A program made the translations under genes and the position numbers. Below the pieces are notes generated by a model. That model made no database searches and was not told the origin of the DNA. It saw nothing but the letters and a program-made list of their open reading frames with translations. Shown here piece after piece: positions 45,856-54,815 of a stretch of DNA of 64,000 nucleotides; positions within the stretch are counted from its first letter, which is position 1; every line of letters starts with the position of its first letter. The stretch is from NCBI RefSeq assembly GCF_022637555.1, contig NZ_CP093342.1, forward strand, positions 1,364,001 through 1,428,000, given 5' to 3'. The DNA is from Microbacterium sp. H1-D42 (GTDB taxonomy: Bacteria; Actinomycetota; Actinomycetes; Actinomycetales; Microbacteriaceae).

Positions 45856-46851
45856 ATGCGACGCCCGGCACCGCTCCCGGCTTCGGCGGACGAGCCTGCG
45901 CGCGGCGCGCACCGTGAGCGCGTCGCCGACGAGCGCGCGGACGCGCGACTGTCGGCGGAGTCGCCGTCGGATGCCGGCGCCGGCGCGGCGTGGTCACTGG
46001 AGCGTGAAGACCTGCGGGTGTCCGATGCCGCCACGGCGGTGATCGACGATGCTGAGCTGCGCGGCTCTGAAGTGCACGCCGATGAACCCGGCCCGACCCT
46101 GCGCGGCAGTGACATCTGGCGCGCCGCCAGGGCACGGCGCAGGGCGCTGCGCGCCGAGATCCGCCGCTTCACGCAGCGGTCGAGGCGACGGCGGATCATC
46201 CTGTGGGGATCGATCGGGGCAGTCGTCGCGCTGGTGCTCGGCAGCATCATCGCGGCGTACAGCCCGCTGTTCGCCGTGCGTGAGATCACGGTCGCCGGGG
46301 CCGAGACGGTCGATCCGGTCGCCGTGCAGCAGGCGCTGGCGGGGCAGATCGGCTCGCCCTTGGCGCTGGTGGATGCCAGTGCCGTCAAGTCCGCTTTGAC
46401 CGAGTTCCCCATGATCGAGACTTACGCCCTCGAGGCGCGCCCTCCGCACGAACTGCTCGTGCGCATCGTGGAGCGCACCCCCATCGGCGTGATCGAATCC
46501 GACGCCGGCTTCTCGCTGGTCGACGCCGCAGGCGTCGTGCTGTCGACCACCCCGGAGCCGCCGAAGGGACAGGCTGTGCTGGAGGTCTCCGGCGGCATCG
46601 ACTCGCCGGCATTTCGCAGTGCAGGTCTCGTGATGCGGTCGCTGCCGGCCGACATCCGCGGCACGGTGACCGAGGTGCGCGCGTCTTCCGGCGACGACGT
46701 GACGCTGAAGCTGCAGGACGGCAAGACCATCGTGTGGGGGAGCGACAAGGACTCGGTGCGCAAGGCCGAAGTGCTCGTGCGACTCATCGCCGCATCTCCG
46801 AACTCCTCGGTCTTCGACGTCTCCTCGCCGACTGTTCCGGTCGTCGGCTGA
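45856..46851 (+). CDS. ftsQ: Division protein FtsQ/DivIB
   Basis: A 331-residue bitopic protein. A long charged cytoplasmic region (1-about 112), one membrane helix (IILWGSIGAVVALVLGSIIAAY), then the POTRA domain beginning FAVREITVAGAETVDPVAVQ and the FtsQ/DivIB beta domain (YALEARPPHELLVRIVERTP). It links early and late divisome proteins. Last gene before the ftsZ promoter; the cytoplasmic tail is longer than in most FtsQ proteins. Confidence 0.92.
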   Translation: MRRPAPLPASADEPARGAHRERVADERADARLSAESPSDAGAGAAWSLEREDLRVSDAATAVIDDAELRGSEVHADEPGPTLRGSDIWRAARARRRALRAEIRRFTQRSRRRRIILWGSIGAVVALVLGSIIAAYSPLFAVREITVAGAETVDPVAVQQALAGQIGSPLALVDASAVKSALTEFPMIETYALEARPPHELLVRIVERTPIGVIESDAGFSLVDAAGVVLSTTPEPPKGQAVLEVSGGIDSPAFRSAGLVMRSLPADIRGTVTEVRASSGDDVTLKLQDGKTIVWGSDKDSVRKAEVLVRLIAASPNSSVFDVSSPTVPVVG

Positions 46852-46939
46852 GAGATCACCGCGACACGCCGTGTCGCTGCGCCCGCGTGCGACGCTTGCG
46901 CATACCGTCGATCTCGAGAACGCAATACCGGGAAACAGT

Positions 46940-46965
46940 TTAACCCTCTCGTTGAGGTTTAAGGT
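46940..46965 (+). promoter_or_regulatory. ftsZ promoter: inverted repeat overlapping a -10 element
   Basis: TTAACCCTC (46940-46948) and GAGGTTTAA (46954-46962) pair at 8 of 9 positions around TCGTT. The right arm runs into TAAGGT (46960-46965), a -10 hexamer. An operator covering the spacer and -10 is the MerR-family layout, so FtsR is an obvious candidate. The 150-base gap otherwise shows only the GGAGG site before ftsZ. Confidence 0.5.
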
Positions 46966-47001
46966 CTATCCCACGTCAGGCTCGAATAACGGAGGCCGGC
47001 C

Positions 47002-48138
47002 ATGAGCCAGAACCAGAACTACCTCGCCGTGATCAAGGTCGTCGGCGTCGGCGGTGGCGGCGTCAACGCCGTCAACCGGATGATCGATCTCGGGCTCCGC
47101 GGAGTCGAGTTCATCGCCGTCAACACCGATGCGCAGGCGCTGCTGATGAGCGACGCCGACATCAAGCTCGACGTCGGGCGCGAACTGACGAGGGGGCTCG
47201 GCGCCGGAGCCGATCCCGAGGTGGGCCGCCGCGCGGCAGAAGACCACGCCGAAGAGATCGAGCAGGCGCTCACCGGCGCCGACATGGTCTTCGTCACCGC
47301 CGGTGAAGGCGGCGGAACCGGCACCGGAGGAGCCCCCGTCGTCGCGCGCATCGCGAAGTCGATCGGCGCGCTGACCATCGGCGTCGTCACCAAGCCGTTC
47401 TCGTTCGAGGGTCGTCGTCGCCAGAGTCAGGCCGAGGCCGGCGTCGCGAAGCTGAAGGAAGAAGTCGACACGCTCATCGTGGTGCCGAACGATCGGCTTC
47501 TCGAGATCAGCGACCGCGGCATCTCGATGATCGAGGCGTTCGCCACGGCCGACCAGGTGCTGCTCGCCGGTGTGCAGGGCATCACCGACCTCATCACCAC
47601 CCCCGGCCTGATCAACCTCGACTTCGCCGACGTGAAGTCGGTCATGCAGGGCGCTGGCTCCGCGCTCATGGGCATCGGATCGGCGCGCGGCGCGGATCGC
47701 GCCATCAAGGCAGCCGAACTCGCCGTCGAGTCGCCGCTGCTGGAGGCATCGATCGAAGGTGCGCACGGCGTGCTGCTGTCGATCCAGGGTGGATCGAACC
47801 TCGGAATCTTCGAGATCCACGACGCGGCGGACCTCGTCAAGGAGGCCGCGCACCCCGAGGCCAACATCATCTTCGGAACGGTCATCGACGACACTCTCGG
47901 CGACGAGGTGCGGGTCACCGTGATCGCAGCCGGCTTCGACGGCGGAGAGCCGACGACACGACTCGAGCCGATGGTCGTCGAGCGCCCGGCGGCGGCATCG
48001 CTGCCAGAGGTGCGCCTCGACGAGACCGAGGATGCGACGCCCGAGGCCGCGCGTCCCGTCGCCTCCGCCCCCGTCGCCTCGAGCATCGAGCCTGCCTTCT
48101 CTGACGACGAGATCGACATCCCCGAGTTCCTCAAGTGA
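47002..48138 (+). CDS. ftsZ: Cell division GTPase FtsZ
   Basis: A 378-residue tubulin homologue. N-terminal [16 protein letters not shown], tubulin signature [15 protein letters not shown], synergy-loop residues in [11 protein letters not shown] and a variable linker leading to the C-terminal DIPEFLK tail, which binds SepF in actinobacteria (no ftsA is present). ATG follows GGAGG. Its stop overlaps the next gene (GTGA). Confidence 0.97.
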   Translation: MSQNQNYLAVIKVVGVGGGGVNAVNRMIDLGLRGVEFIAVNTDAQALLMSDADIKLDVGRELTRGLGAGADPEVGRRAAEDHAEEIEQALTGADMVFVTAGEGGGTGTGGAPVVARIAKSIGALTIGVVTKPFSFEGRRRQSQAEAGVAKLKEEVDTLIVVPNDRLLEISDRGISMIEAFATADQVLLAGVQGITDLITTPGLINLDFADVKSVMQGAGSALMGIGSARGADRAIKAAELAVESPLLEASIEGAHGVLLSIQGGSNLGIFEIHDAADLVKEAAHPEANIIFGTVIDDTLGDEVRVTVIAAGFDGGEPTTRLEPMVVERPAAASLPEVRLDETEDATPEAARPVASAPVASSIEPAFSDDEIDIPEFLK

Positions 48139-48812
48139 CTCTCGCAGCGCGGCTGTCGGCGATCGATGAGCAGATCGCCGACGCCGCGCGCCGCTCAGAG
48201 CGCGACCCGGGTGAGATCACGCGAATCGTCGTGACGAAGTTCCATCCGGCCGAGCTCGTCCGAGAGTTGCACCAGCTCGGCGTCACCGACGTCGGCGAGA
48301 ACCGGCAGCAGGAGCTCACCGCCAAGCGCGAAGCCGTCCCTGATCTCGACCTGCGGTGGCACTTCATCGGTCAGGCGCAGTCGAACAAGGCCGGCGCCAT
48401 CCGCCGGGCATCCGATTTCGTGCACTCGGTCGACCGCGTGCGCATCGCAGACGGACTTCACCGTGCGGGTGGGGACGGGTCGGTGCTGGACGTACTCGTG
48501 CAGGTCAACCTCACCGACGACGCCGCACGCGGCGGCACCGCCGCTGCTGAGGCGGAGCGGCTCGCCGAGCACATCCTGGGTCTCGACTCGCTTCGGCTGC
48601 GCGGCGTGATGGCCGTCGCTCCGCTCGACGAGGAACCCGCCGCCGCATTCGCGCGGCTGCGCTCCGTCGCAGACGGCATTCGCGCTCTGGCGCCGGATGC
48701 CACCTGGATCTCCGCCGGGATGACCGGCGATTTCGTCGAGGCGATCGATGCGGGTGCGACACACCTGCGGATCGGCTCGGCAATCACCGGACCCCGCCCC
48801 GACCGGGGTTAA
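48135..48812 (+). CDS. YggS/PROSC family PLP-binding protein
   Basis: A 225-residue TIM-barrel protein. PLP-lysine context [15 protein letters not shown] (the usual V-(S/T)-K), [20 protein letters not shown] and [13 protein letters not shown]. The family controls free PLP levels and sits between ftsZ and sepF in most Gram-positive dcw clusters. GTG start overlaps the ftsZ stop. Confidence 0.92.
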   Translation: MTLAARLSAIDEQIADAARRSERDPGEITRIVVTKFHPAELVRELHQLGVTDVGENRQQELTAKREAVPDLDLRWHFIGQAQSNKAGAIRRASDFVHSVDRVRIADGLHRAGGDGSVLDVLVQVNLTDDAARGGTAAAEAERLAEHILGLDSLRLRGVMAVAPLDEEPAAAFARLRSVADGIRALAPDATWISAGMTGDFVEAIDAGATHLRIGSAITGPRPDRG

Positions 48813-48856
48813 CCTTGCAACCAGACCAGCCCGCACCGTTCGAACCGGAGGACAAC

Positions 48857-49339
48857 ATGGGTAACCCGCTGAAGAAGACCATGGTGTATCTCGGCCTCGC
48901 CGACGAGGAAGAGGTCTACGAGGATCAGGCTGCGCAGGCGCCCGTCCGCGCAACGCGCGAACGTGAGCGCGAGCGCGAGCGCGACCGGGAAGAGCCGGCA
49001 CCGGCCCCTGTCACGCCCCTGCGCCGACCGACCGCGGTGCGTCAGCCCGCCGCCGGCGTGGTCAACGAGATCCTCACGGTGCACCCCAAGCAGTATCGCG
49101 ACGCGCAGGTCATCGCAGAGAACTTCCGTGACGGAATTCCTGTGATCATCAACCTGTCGCAGATGAGCGACGCCGACGCGCGTCGCCTCATCGACTTCGC
49201 GAGTGGACTGTCGCTGGGGCTGTACGGACGCATCGAGCGCGTCACGAGCAAGGTCTTCCTGCTGTCTCCTGAGAACATCGCGATCTCAGGGCAGGGCGGG
49301 ATTGCGCAGGCGGAGTCCGCCTCGTTCGATCACGCCTGA
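48857..49339 (+). CDS. sepF: Z-ring anchor SepF
   Basis: A 160-residue protein. N-terminal amphipathic membrane anchor ([19 protein letters not shown]), a variable linker with a run of Arg-Glu dipeptides (about 36-46), then the SepF core ([57 protein letters not shown]). It tethers FtsZ to the membrane in bacteria without FtsA. The ATG at 48857 follows GGAGGA; an in-frame upstream start is less likely. Confidence 0.94.
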   Translation: MGNPLKKTMVYLGLADEEEVYEDQAAQAPVRATRERERERERDREEPAPAPVTPLRRPTAVRQPAAGVVNEILTVHPKQYRDAQVIAENFRDGIPVIINLSQMSDADARRLIDFASGLSLGLYGRIERVTSKVFLLSPENIAISGQGGIAQAESASFDHA

Positions 49340-49342
49340 TCC

Positions 49343-49642
49343 GTGGGAACCGTTCTCAGCATCATCGGCGGCATCGTCGACCTGGTGCTGACGCTGTACG
49401 TGCTGGTGCTCATCGTCCGATTGGTGCTGGATTACATCCCGCTGTTCAAGAGGAACTGGCGTCCGAAGGGCGCTGGGCTGATCGCCGCCGAGGTCGTCTA
49501 CACCATCACTGACCCGCCGATCCGATTCTTCCGAAAGCTCGTGCCACCGCTGCGGATCGGCACGATAGCGCTCGACTTCGGCTTCACCCTGACCATGATC
49601 GCCGTGCTGATCCTGATGGCGATCGTGCGGGCGCTGACCTGA
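49343..49642 (+). CDS. YggT family membrane protein
   Basis: A 99-residue protein with two membrane helices (about 4-26 and 74-96) and the YggT core (DPPIRFFRKLVPPLRIGTIALDFG). Its role is uncertain; it always accompanies sepF and divIVA in this cluster and is assumed to help division or membrane homeostasis. The GTG start is three bases after sepF. Confidence 0.9.
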   Translation: MGTVLSIIGGIVDLVLTLYVLVLIVRLVLDYIPLFKRNWRPKGAGLIAAEVVYTITDPPIRFFRKLVPPLRIGTIALDFGFTLTMIAVLILMAIVRALT

Positions 49643-49685
49643 GCATGTGCCGGGTAGTCGCGTCGCGTCACCCAGACAGGGGGGC

Positions 49686-49691
49686 TATGCT
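49686..49691 (+). promoter_or_regulatory. Probable -10 element of wag31
   Basis: TATGCT stands 95 bases before the wag31 ATG and would give a leader of about 89 bases. The rest of the 144-base gap holds a small CCCC-TCA-GGGG hairpin and the AAAGAGGAG ribosome site. Confidence 0.4.
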
Positions 49692-49786
49692 TGGCTCCCA
49701 GGCGCGCCCCTCAGGGGGCACGTCAAAGAACCACCGCGCCGGCTCTCAACGACTGGCAGAAGTACTCATCGAAAGAGGAGCCACAC

Positions 49787-50350
49787 ATGGCACTGACCCC
49801 GGATGATGTCGTCCACAAGGAGTTCCAGCACGTCCGATTCAAGGACGGCTTCGACCCCGAAGAAGTCGACGACTACCTCGACGAGATCGTCGTTGAGTGG
49901 CGCAAGGCACTTGAAGAGAACAACGACCTGAAGGCCAAGCTGGCTGCCTTCGAGTCGGGCGCGGCCGCTCCGGCAGCCCCGGCTGCTGCGGCTCCCATCG
50001 CCCCTTCCGTCGCAGGTGCCACCGCGACCGGCACCTCTGCCGGCATCATCGAGCTGGCACAGCGTCTGCACGACGAGCACATCGCCGAGGGCGAGGCCAC
50101 GCGCCACCAGCTCATCGCCGATGCCGAGGCCGAGGTCTCGCGCATCCGCACCGACGCCGAGATGAAGCAGCGCGAGGCGACCGCACGTCTCGAGCGCGAG
50201 CGCAACACGCTCGAGGGTCGGATCACCGAGCTCCGCGAGTTCGAGCGCGACTACCGCGGCAAGCTGCGCGCGATGATCGAGGGACAGCTGCGCGACCTCG
50301 ACCAGAAGTCGGCTTCCAACTCCACGCCCGTCTCCGCCATCGGCCTGTAG
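49787..50350 (+). CDS. wag31: Polar growth protein DivIVA/Wag31
   Basis: A 187-residue coiled-coil protein. The N-terminal DivIVA domain reads MALTPDDVVHKEFQHVRFKD then GFDPEEVDDYLDEIV, followed by an Ala/Pro linker (about 65-90) and a long coiled-coil (LAQRLHDEHIAEGEATRHQL to ERDYRGKLRAMIEGQLRDL). It marks cell poles and recruits wall synthesis. Strong AAAGAGGAG ribosome site. lspA follows. Confidence 0.95.
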   Translation: MALTPDDVVHKEFQHVRFKDGFDPEEVDDYLDEIVVEWRKALEENNDLKAKLAAFESGAAAPAAPAAAAPIAPSVAGATATGTSAGIIELAQRLHDEHIAEGEATRHQLIADAEAEVSRIRTDAEMKQREATARLERERNTLEGRITELREFERDYRGKLRAMIEGQLRDLDQKSASNSTPVSAIGL

Positions 50351-50357
50351 GTCTCTC

Positions 50358-50948
50358 TTGGCAGGACGTCGTCCCATTTCTCGGTCGGCGGCCGGTGCGA
50401 TCGTCGCGATTCTCGCGGCCCTCGTACTGGCCGCCGATCAGTTTGTGAAGTACCTCACGGTGCAGAACCTCGTCGAGCGCGAGCGGGTGCCGGTTCTCGG
50501 CGACTTCTTCGAGCTCATCTACGTGCGCAACCCCGGCGCTGCCTTCTCGCTTGGCGAGGACTTCACCTGGATCTTCACCATCGCGCTGACTGCGGTGGCC
50601 GTGATCATCGTGTGGAAGGCGTTCGGCCTGCAGTCGCGACTCTGGGCCGTCGTACTCGGACTGCTGCTCGGCGGCGTGCTCGGCAACCTGACAGACCGCA
50701 TGTTCCGCGCGCCCGGCTTCCCCGTCGGCGAAGTGGTCGACATGATCTCGATGCCGTGGATGATGCCCGCGATCTTCAACGTCGCCGACATCTTCATCGT
50801 CAGCGGAATGATCTCGGTCGCGCTGCTGGTGGTGCTCGGGCTGCGCTTCGACGGCACTCGCGAGCGTGACCACGAGCGCGCGGCCGCTGAAGCCGCCGCA
50901 GCGAAGGCCGATGCCGACGGTTCTGCGTCGGCAGCATCCGAGAGCTGA
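50358..50948 (+). CDS. lspA: Lipoprotein signal peptidase (SPase II)
   Basis: A 196-residue membrane aspartic protease with four helices. Family blocks: [34 protein letters not shown] and [12 protein letters not shown], the last two carrying the catalytic aspartates. It cleaves prolipoproteins. The start is a TTG (50358), seven bases after the wag31 stop with a poor ribosome site, so translation probably follows from wag31. An Ala-rich charged tail extends the C-terminus. Confidence 0.93.
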   Translation: MAGRRPISRSAAGAIVAILAALVLAADQFVKYLTVQNLVERERVPVLGDFFELIYVRNPGAAFSLGEDFTWIFTIALTAVAVIIVWKAFGLQSRLWAVVLGLLLGGVLGNLTDRMFRAPGFPVGEVVDMISMPWMMPAIFNVADIFIVSGMISVALLVVLGLRFDGTRERDHERAAAEAAAAKADADGSASAASES

Positions 50949-50950
50949 TC

Positions 50951-51874
50951 GTGCAGTCTCGCAGCCTGCCCGTCCCCGACGGACTCGACGGCACGCGCGT
51001 CGATGCGGCGCTCGCGAAGATGCTGGGCTTCTCGCGGACGTTCGCGGCCGACGTCGCCGAGGCCGGGGGCGTGACCCTGGACGGTGCGACAGTGGGCAAG
51101 TCCGACCGACTGCGTGGCGGCGGATGGCTCGAGGTGAGCTGGACCCCCAAGGAGGAGCCGCGCATCGTGCCGATCGCGGTGCCCGAGCTCGGCATCGTGC
51201 ACGACGATGACGACATCGTCGTGGTCGACAAGCCGACCGGAGTGGCTGCGCACCCCTCAGTGGGCTGGGAGGGACCGACCGTCATCGGAGCCCTCGCCGC
51301 GGCCGGGTTCCGCATCGCGACCAGTGGCGCTGCCGAGCGGCAGGGCGTCGTGCACCGACTGGATGTCGGCACGAGCGGGCTGATGGTGGTCGCCAAGACC
51401 GAGTCGGCGTACACGGCGCTCAAGCGCGCCTTCAAGGAGCGCACGGTCGAGAAGATCTACCATGCGGTCGTGCAGGGGCATCCGGATCCGCTGGTCGGCA
51501 CCATCGACGCTCCGATCGGGCGGCATCCGAACCACTCCTGGAAGTTCGCCGTCGTCGCCGACGGCAAACCGTCGATCACGCACTACGAGACGCTGGAGGC
51601 GTTCCCCGGCGCCTCCCTGCTCGAGATCCATCTCGAGACCGGACGCACGCACCAGATCCGGGTGCACATGGCCGCGCACCGGCATCCGTGCGTCGGCGAC
51701 CCGCTGTACGGCGCCGACCCGACGCTGTCTGCGCGGCTCGGCCTGACCAGGCAGTGGCTGCACGCGCACCAGCTCGCTTTCACTCACCCGGCGACGGGGG
51801 AGTGGGTGCAGTTCGAATCCCCGTACCCGGAGGACTTCCAGCACGCCCTGCGGGTGCTGGACCCAGGGCGCTGA
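50951..51874 (+). CDS. RluA/RluD family rRNA pseudouridine synthase
   Basis: A 307-residue enzyme. N-terminal S4-like domain ([20 protein letters not shown]), then [18 protein letters not shown], the catalytic aspartate in [18 protein letters not shown], and [14 protein letters not shown]. It isomerises uridines in 23S rRNA. GTG start two bases after the lspA stop, the common lspA-rluD pairing. Confidence 0.93.
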   Translation: MQSRSLPVPDGLDGTRVDAALAKMLGFSRTFAADVAEAGGVTLDGATVGKSDRLRGGGWLEVSWTPKEEPRIVPIAVPELGIVHDDDDIVVVDKPTGVAAHPSVGWEGPTVIGALAAAGFRIATSGAAERQGVVHRLDVGTSGLMVVAKTESAYTALKRAFKERTVEKIYHAVVQGHPDPLVGTIDAPIGRHPNHSWKFAVVADGKPSITHYETLEAFPGASLLEIHLETGRTHQIRVHMAAHRHPCVGDPLYGADPTLSARLGLTRQWLHAHQLAFTHPATGEWVQFESPYPEDFQHALRVLDPGR

Positions 51875-51907
51875 GCGGATGTCGGATGCCGGTGGCAGAC
51901 TGCGACC

Positions 51908-52486
51908 ATGAGCATGCGGGTGCGACCGGCCACTGAGTTCGACGACGTCGCTGCGCTGGTCGGGCCGAAGAAGCCGACCTCCAACGTGTGCTTCTGTCTG
52001 AGCTACCGGATCGGCAGCAAAGAGAACCTCGCCCTGCGAGGCGAGGCGAGGGCAGAGCGCGTTCGCGAGCTGTGCGCGCACGATCCCGCCCCCGGAGTGA
52101 TCGCCTACAGCGACGGCGAGCCGGTCGGCTGGGCGGCCGTGCACCCGCGGCGCGACACGAGCTTCGCCCGCAACCGGCTGATTCCACACGTCGACGACCT
52201 CGACGTGTGGTCGCTGTGGTGCTTCCGCGTGCGGCCGGGGCACCGCAAACAGGGCATCATGCACACGCTCATCGACGGTGCGGTGGAGCACGCGCGTCGC
52301 AGCGGGGCACCCGCGATCGAAGGGTATCCCGTCGACAACGGCGGTGACAGGGTCAACCTGACCATGGCGTACGTCGGCACTCGCGCGCTGTTCGAGGGCG
52401 CCGGCTTCGAGATGGCAGCCGAGACCGGTTCGGTGCTCGACGGGCATCCGCGGGTGCTGATGCGGCTCGACCTGCGCACGTCCTGA
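51908..52486 (+). CDS. GNAT family N-acetyltransferase
   Basis: A 192-residue protein with the GNAT acetyl-CoA loop VRPGHRKQGIMHTLIDGAVE and the C-terminal end YVGTRALFEGAGFEMAAE. A two-cysteine patch NVCFCLSYR near residue 25 is seen in one subgroup of unknown substrate. CAGACT six bases before the ATG is a weak -10. No functional link to rluD is apparent. Confidence 0.82.
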   Translation: MSMRVRPATEFDDVAALVGPKKPTSNVCFCLSYRIGSKENLALRGEARAERVRELCAHDPAPGVIAYSDGEPVGWAAVHPRRDTSFARNRLIPHVDDLDVWSLWCFRVRPGHRKQGIMHTLIDGAVEHARRSGAPAIEGYPVDNGGDRVNLTMAYVGTRALFEGAGFEMAAETGSVLDGHPRVLMRLDLRTS

Positions 52487-52517
52487 GTCGCTGCCGAGCG
52501 GCGTGCCGGCGCGGCGA

Positions 52518-53000
52518 TCAGCGCGGCGCGCGGCCGCCGCGGAAGTGCGCCGGGTCGTCCTCCGCCATCGCCAGTGCGATCTTGCGCACGTGCGAATCGT
52601 CGAGGTCTCCCATCGCTGCGAGGTCGTAGAAGCCGACTTCGGTCAGCTCGCCGTCGGCCGGGTACGGCTCGCCGGACACCCAGGAGCAGCGGAACACGAT
52701 GTCGAGGTAGTCGACCTGATCGCCGTTCGCGTAGGTGACACGCGGCAGCTGATGCACAAGGGCCAGCCGATCGACCGAGACGACGACGCCGGCCTCCTCC
52801 AGACACTCGCGCGCTGCGGCATCCGCCGGCTCCTCACCCGGTTCGACGATGCCGGCGATCGTCTGCCACGCGCCGTTGTCAGCGCGCTTGCCCAGCAGCA
52901 CCTTCTCATCGCGGAACACGACCGCAGTGGCGCCGATGAGCGAGAGCGGTTCATTGCCGATGTGCTCGCGCAGCGCGATCACGAAGTCAGGGGTTGCCAT
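52518..53000 (-). CDS. NUDIX hydrolase
   Basis: A 160-residue protein with a complete NUDIX box (GIVEPGEEPADAAARECLEE then AGV) that binds Mg and cleaves nucleoside diphosphate-linked substrates. Substrate unknown; the TAIVGATAV-type start and tail resemble ADP-ribose or NTP pyrophosphohydrolases. The ATG at 53000 has TACGCT seven bases upstream. Divergent from the sigma-factor gene. Confidence 0.88.
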   Translation of the reverse strand: MATPDFVIALREHIGNEPLSLIGATAVVFRDEKVLLGKRADNGAWQTIAGIVEPGEEPADAAARECLEEAGVVVSVDRLALVHQLPRVTYANGDQVDYLDIVFRCSWVSGEPYPADGELTEVGFYDLAAMGDLDDSHVRKIALAMAEDDPAHFRGGRAPR

Positions 53001-53007
53001 GCCCACC

Positions 53008-53013
53008 AGCGTA
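53008..53013 (-). promoter_or_regulatory. -10 element of the NUDIX gene
   Basis: Minus-strand TACGCT ends seven bases before the ATG at 53000. Confidence 0.4.
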
Positions 53014-53070
53014 TCGGCGACGGATGAGAGGATTCGTGAACCGTTTCCGCGCGGGGAGGCAATACCCATC

Positions 53071-53649
53071 GTGAGCACAGACAGCGAGATCATCGAACGG
53101 TCGCTGGCGGACCCCGAGGCCTTCTCAGGGATCTTCGAGCGGTACATTCGGCCCGTCGGCGCATACATCCGTCGCCGGGTGGGGGCGGATGCCGTGGAGG
53201 ATGCCCTCAGCGAGACGTTCCTGGTGGCCTTCCGGCGCCGCTCGTCGTTCGACAGGGACGTCGACTCCGCGCTGCCGTGGCTGCTGGGGATCGCAACGCG
53301 CATCGTGAAGCGACACCGCGCCGACGAGGCGCGCCACTGGCGTTCGTTCCAGGCCGTGTCCGGGGCGGCGCAGCCCGGTGACGCCGGGCACAGTGCCGCA
53401 GACGATCGGATGGATGCCGATGCCGCGCTGCGCGCCCTGGCACCGCGGATCGCCGCGCTGCCGGCTCGGGATCGGGACACCCTGATGCTGTACGCGTGGG
53501 CGGATCTGACCTACGAGCAGATCGCAGTGGCGCTGCGCGTTCCCGTCGGCACCGTGCGGTCACGACTGAACCGCGTGCGTCGCAAGCTCGCACCACAGGG
53601 TTCGCGTTCCGCGGCCCGACTGACCTGGATGGCGAAGGAGGAGAGCTGA
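53071..53649 (+). CDS. ECF-type RNA polymerase sigma factor
   Basis: A 192-residue sigma-70 family protein. Region 2 spans AFSGIFERYIRPVGAYIRRR to AVEDALSETFLVAFRRRSSF. Region 4 contains LPARDRDTLMLYAWADLTYE and QIAVALRVPVGTVRSRLNRV. The partner gene starts two bases later and encodes a membrane protein, the typical layout of a sigma factor with a membrane regulator. GTG 53071 follows GGGGAGG. Target promoters are unknown. Confidence 0.88.
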   Translation: MSTDSEIIERSLADPEAFSGIFERYIRPVGAYIRRRVGADAVEDALSETFLVAFRRRSSFDRDVDSALPWLLGIATRIVKRHRADEARHWRSFQAVSGAAQPGDAGHSAADDRMDADAALRALAPRIAALPARDRDTLMLYAWADLTYEQIAVALRVPVGTVRSRLNRVRRKLAPQGSRSAARLTWMAKEES

Positions 53650-53650
53650 C

Positions 53651-54742
53651 ATGGACGTCTTGGAGATCGTGCGCCGTGCGGCGCCGCAGGCGGAGATCGA
53701 CGACGCGACGGTCGCGGCGACCCGGCACCGCGTGATGAGTGAGATCAGGGGAGTCACGCAGGGCGGCAAGCGGCCCAGGCGCGCGCGCCTGCTGGGCTGG
53801 TCGGCTGGTGTGGTCGGTGCAGGGGCCGCCGCGGCCATCGGCGCCGTGGTGATCACCAACCTGATTCCGGTGGATCCGGGCACGCCTGGAGTTCCTCCCG
53901 GCCTGCTGCCGGCGCCGGCATCCGCCTCTGAGGTGCTCGAGCGCGCGGCTGACCGCACTGCGGAAGGCGACGCCCTCGTGCCCCAGACGGGACAGTACCT
54001 GCGTATCGACGAGACGACGACGCTGCTGCAGTTCGCCATCCCCGACGCCGCGACCGGGGAGCTCATGCCGATGGGCAACCGCGAGAACGCCGAGGCCGCA
54101 TTCACCACTGAGCGGACGACCGCGCTCTACGTGCCGGCGAATCGGGAAGACGAATGGGTCTGGGACCTGAGCGAGCCGTGGACGGTCGGCGACATGTGGG
54201 GCGAACGCGCCTCCGAAGCGGCGCGAGTGTGGCAGCGACTGGAGCAGAACCCCGGCGACACACCGCCGGTGTGGCGTCTGCCTGGCGGGCGCGATCCGCA
54301 GAACCCCGAGAACCCGGACGCCACCCTCGACGGGCGCGAGGAATTCGCCGACATGCCGCGCGAGCCGCAGGAACTGCTGGACTGGTTCCGGGAGCGCAGC
54401 GGGCAGACCGGAGCTGCGGCGGACGCCGCTGCCGTATGGGCCATGACCAGCACTCTCAGCACTGCGCTTGCCCCCGCCGAACTGCGGGCGGCGATGTTCC
54501 AGGCTCTCGCGCTGGTCGACGGCGTCCAGGTCGAGGACCCCGCCGCAGATCTGGCGACATTCACCTTCTCGGCATCCGGCGGCGATTGGGTGCGCACCAC
54601 GACCTTCACACTCGACACCGAGCGCTCCCTCATCACCGAACTGAGTGATGTCTCGCTCCCGGCAGGCGATTCGATCGTTCCGGCGGAGGTTCCGGACGAG
54701 CACCGCGTCGTGCGGGTGACGGTCGTCGACGAAGCTCCGTAG
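53651..54742 (+). CDS. CU044_5270-like membrane protein, probable partner of the sigma factor
   Basis: A 363-residue protein. Cytoplasmic N-terminal region (1-about 50), one membrane helix (LLGWSAGVVGAGAAAAIGAVVI), then an extracytoplasmic domain of about 290 residues starting ASASEVLERAADRTAEGDAL with a GQYLRIDE motif. The layout and pairing with an ECF sigma gene fit the CU044_5270 family, in which the protein may sense an outside signal and hold the sigma factor. There is no recognisable zinc-binding anti-sigma motif (HxxxCxxC). The role is inferred from position. Confidence 0.7.
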   Translation: MDVLEIVRRAAPQAEIDDATVAATRHRVMSEIRGVTQGGKRPRRARLLGWSAGVVGAGAAAAIGAVVITNLIPVDPGTPGVPPGLLPAPASASEVLERAADRTAEGDALVPQTGQYLRIDETTTLLQFAIPDAATGELMPMGNRENAEAAFTTERTTALYVPANREDEWVWDLSEPWTVGDMWGERASEAARVWQRLEQNPGDTPPVWRLPGGRDPQNPENPDATLDGREEFADMPREPQELLDWFRERSGQTGAAADAAAVWAMTSTLSTALAPAELRAAMFQALALVDGVQVEDPAADLATFTFSASGGDWVRTTTFTLDTERSLITELSDVSLPAGDSIVPAEVPDEHRVVRVTVVDEAP

Positions 54743-54762
54743 GGGACGGCATCCGCTCGGTC

Positions 54763-54808
54763 GCCTACCCGCGGCATCCGACTTCGAGGTCGGATGCCGC
54801 GGGTAGGC
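54763..54808. terminator. Perfect 20-base hairpin ahead of dnaE1
   Basis: Arms 54763-54782 and 54789-54808 pair perfectly around TTCGAG. The stem contains an inverted pair of GGCATCCG/CGGATGCC. It ends the sigma/membrane-protein transcript; there is no T run. Its 3' arm holds the dnaE1 -10 element. Confidence 0.8.
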
Positions 54809-54809
54809 T
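54804..54809 (+). promoter_or_regulatory. -10 element of dnaE1
   Basis: TAGGCT ends six bases before the ATG at 54816, so the message is probably leaderless and begins at the start codon. The hexamer overlaps the 3' arm of the upstream hairpin. Confidence 0.5.
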
Positions 54810-54815
54810 CGAAGC

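Noticed and set aside
42990..46412. A 1140-codon minus-strand frame across murG, murC and ftsQ
   Set aside because: Same reason: a shadow of conserved genes in high-GC DNA.
51805..51830. GTTCGAATCCCCG-like string resembling the T arm of a tRNA
   Set aside because: It lies within the conserved end of the pseudouridine synthase gene ([11 protein letters not shown]), and no acceptor, D or anticodon arms fit around it.
54763..54815. Hairpin read as ribosome-site sequestration (riboswitch-like) for dnaE1
   Set aside because: The TAGGCT box six bases before the ATG makes a leaderless transcript more likely, so the hairpin would not be in the main dnaE1 message; no aptamer-like structure is visible.
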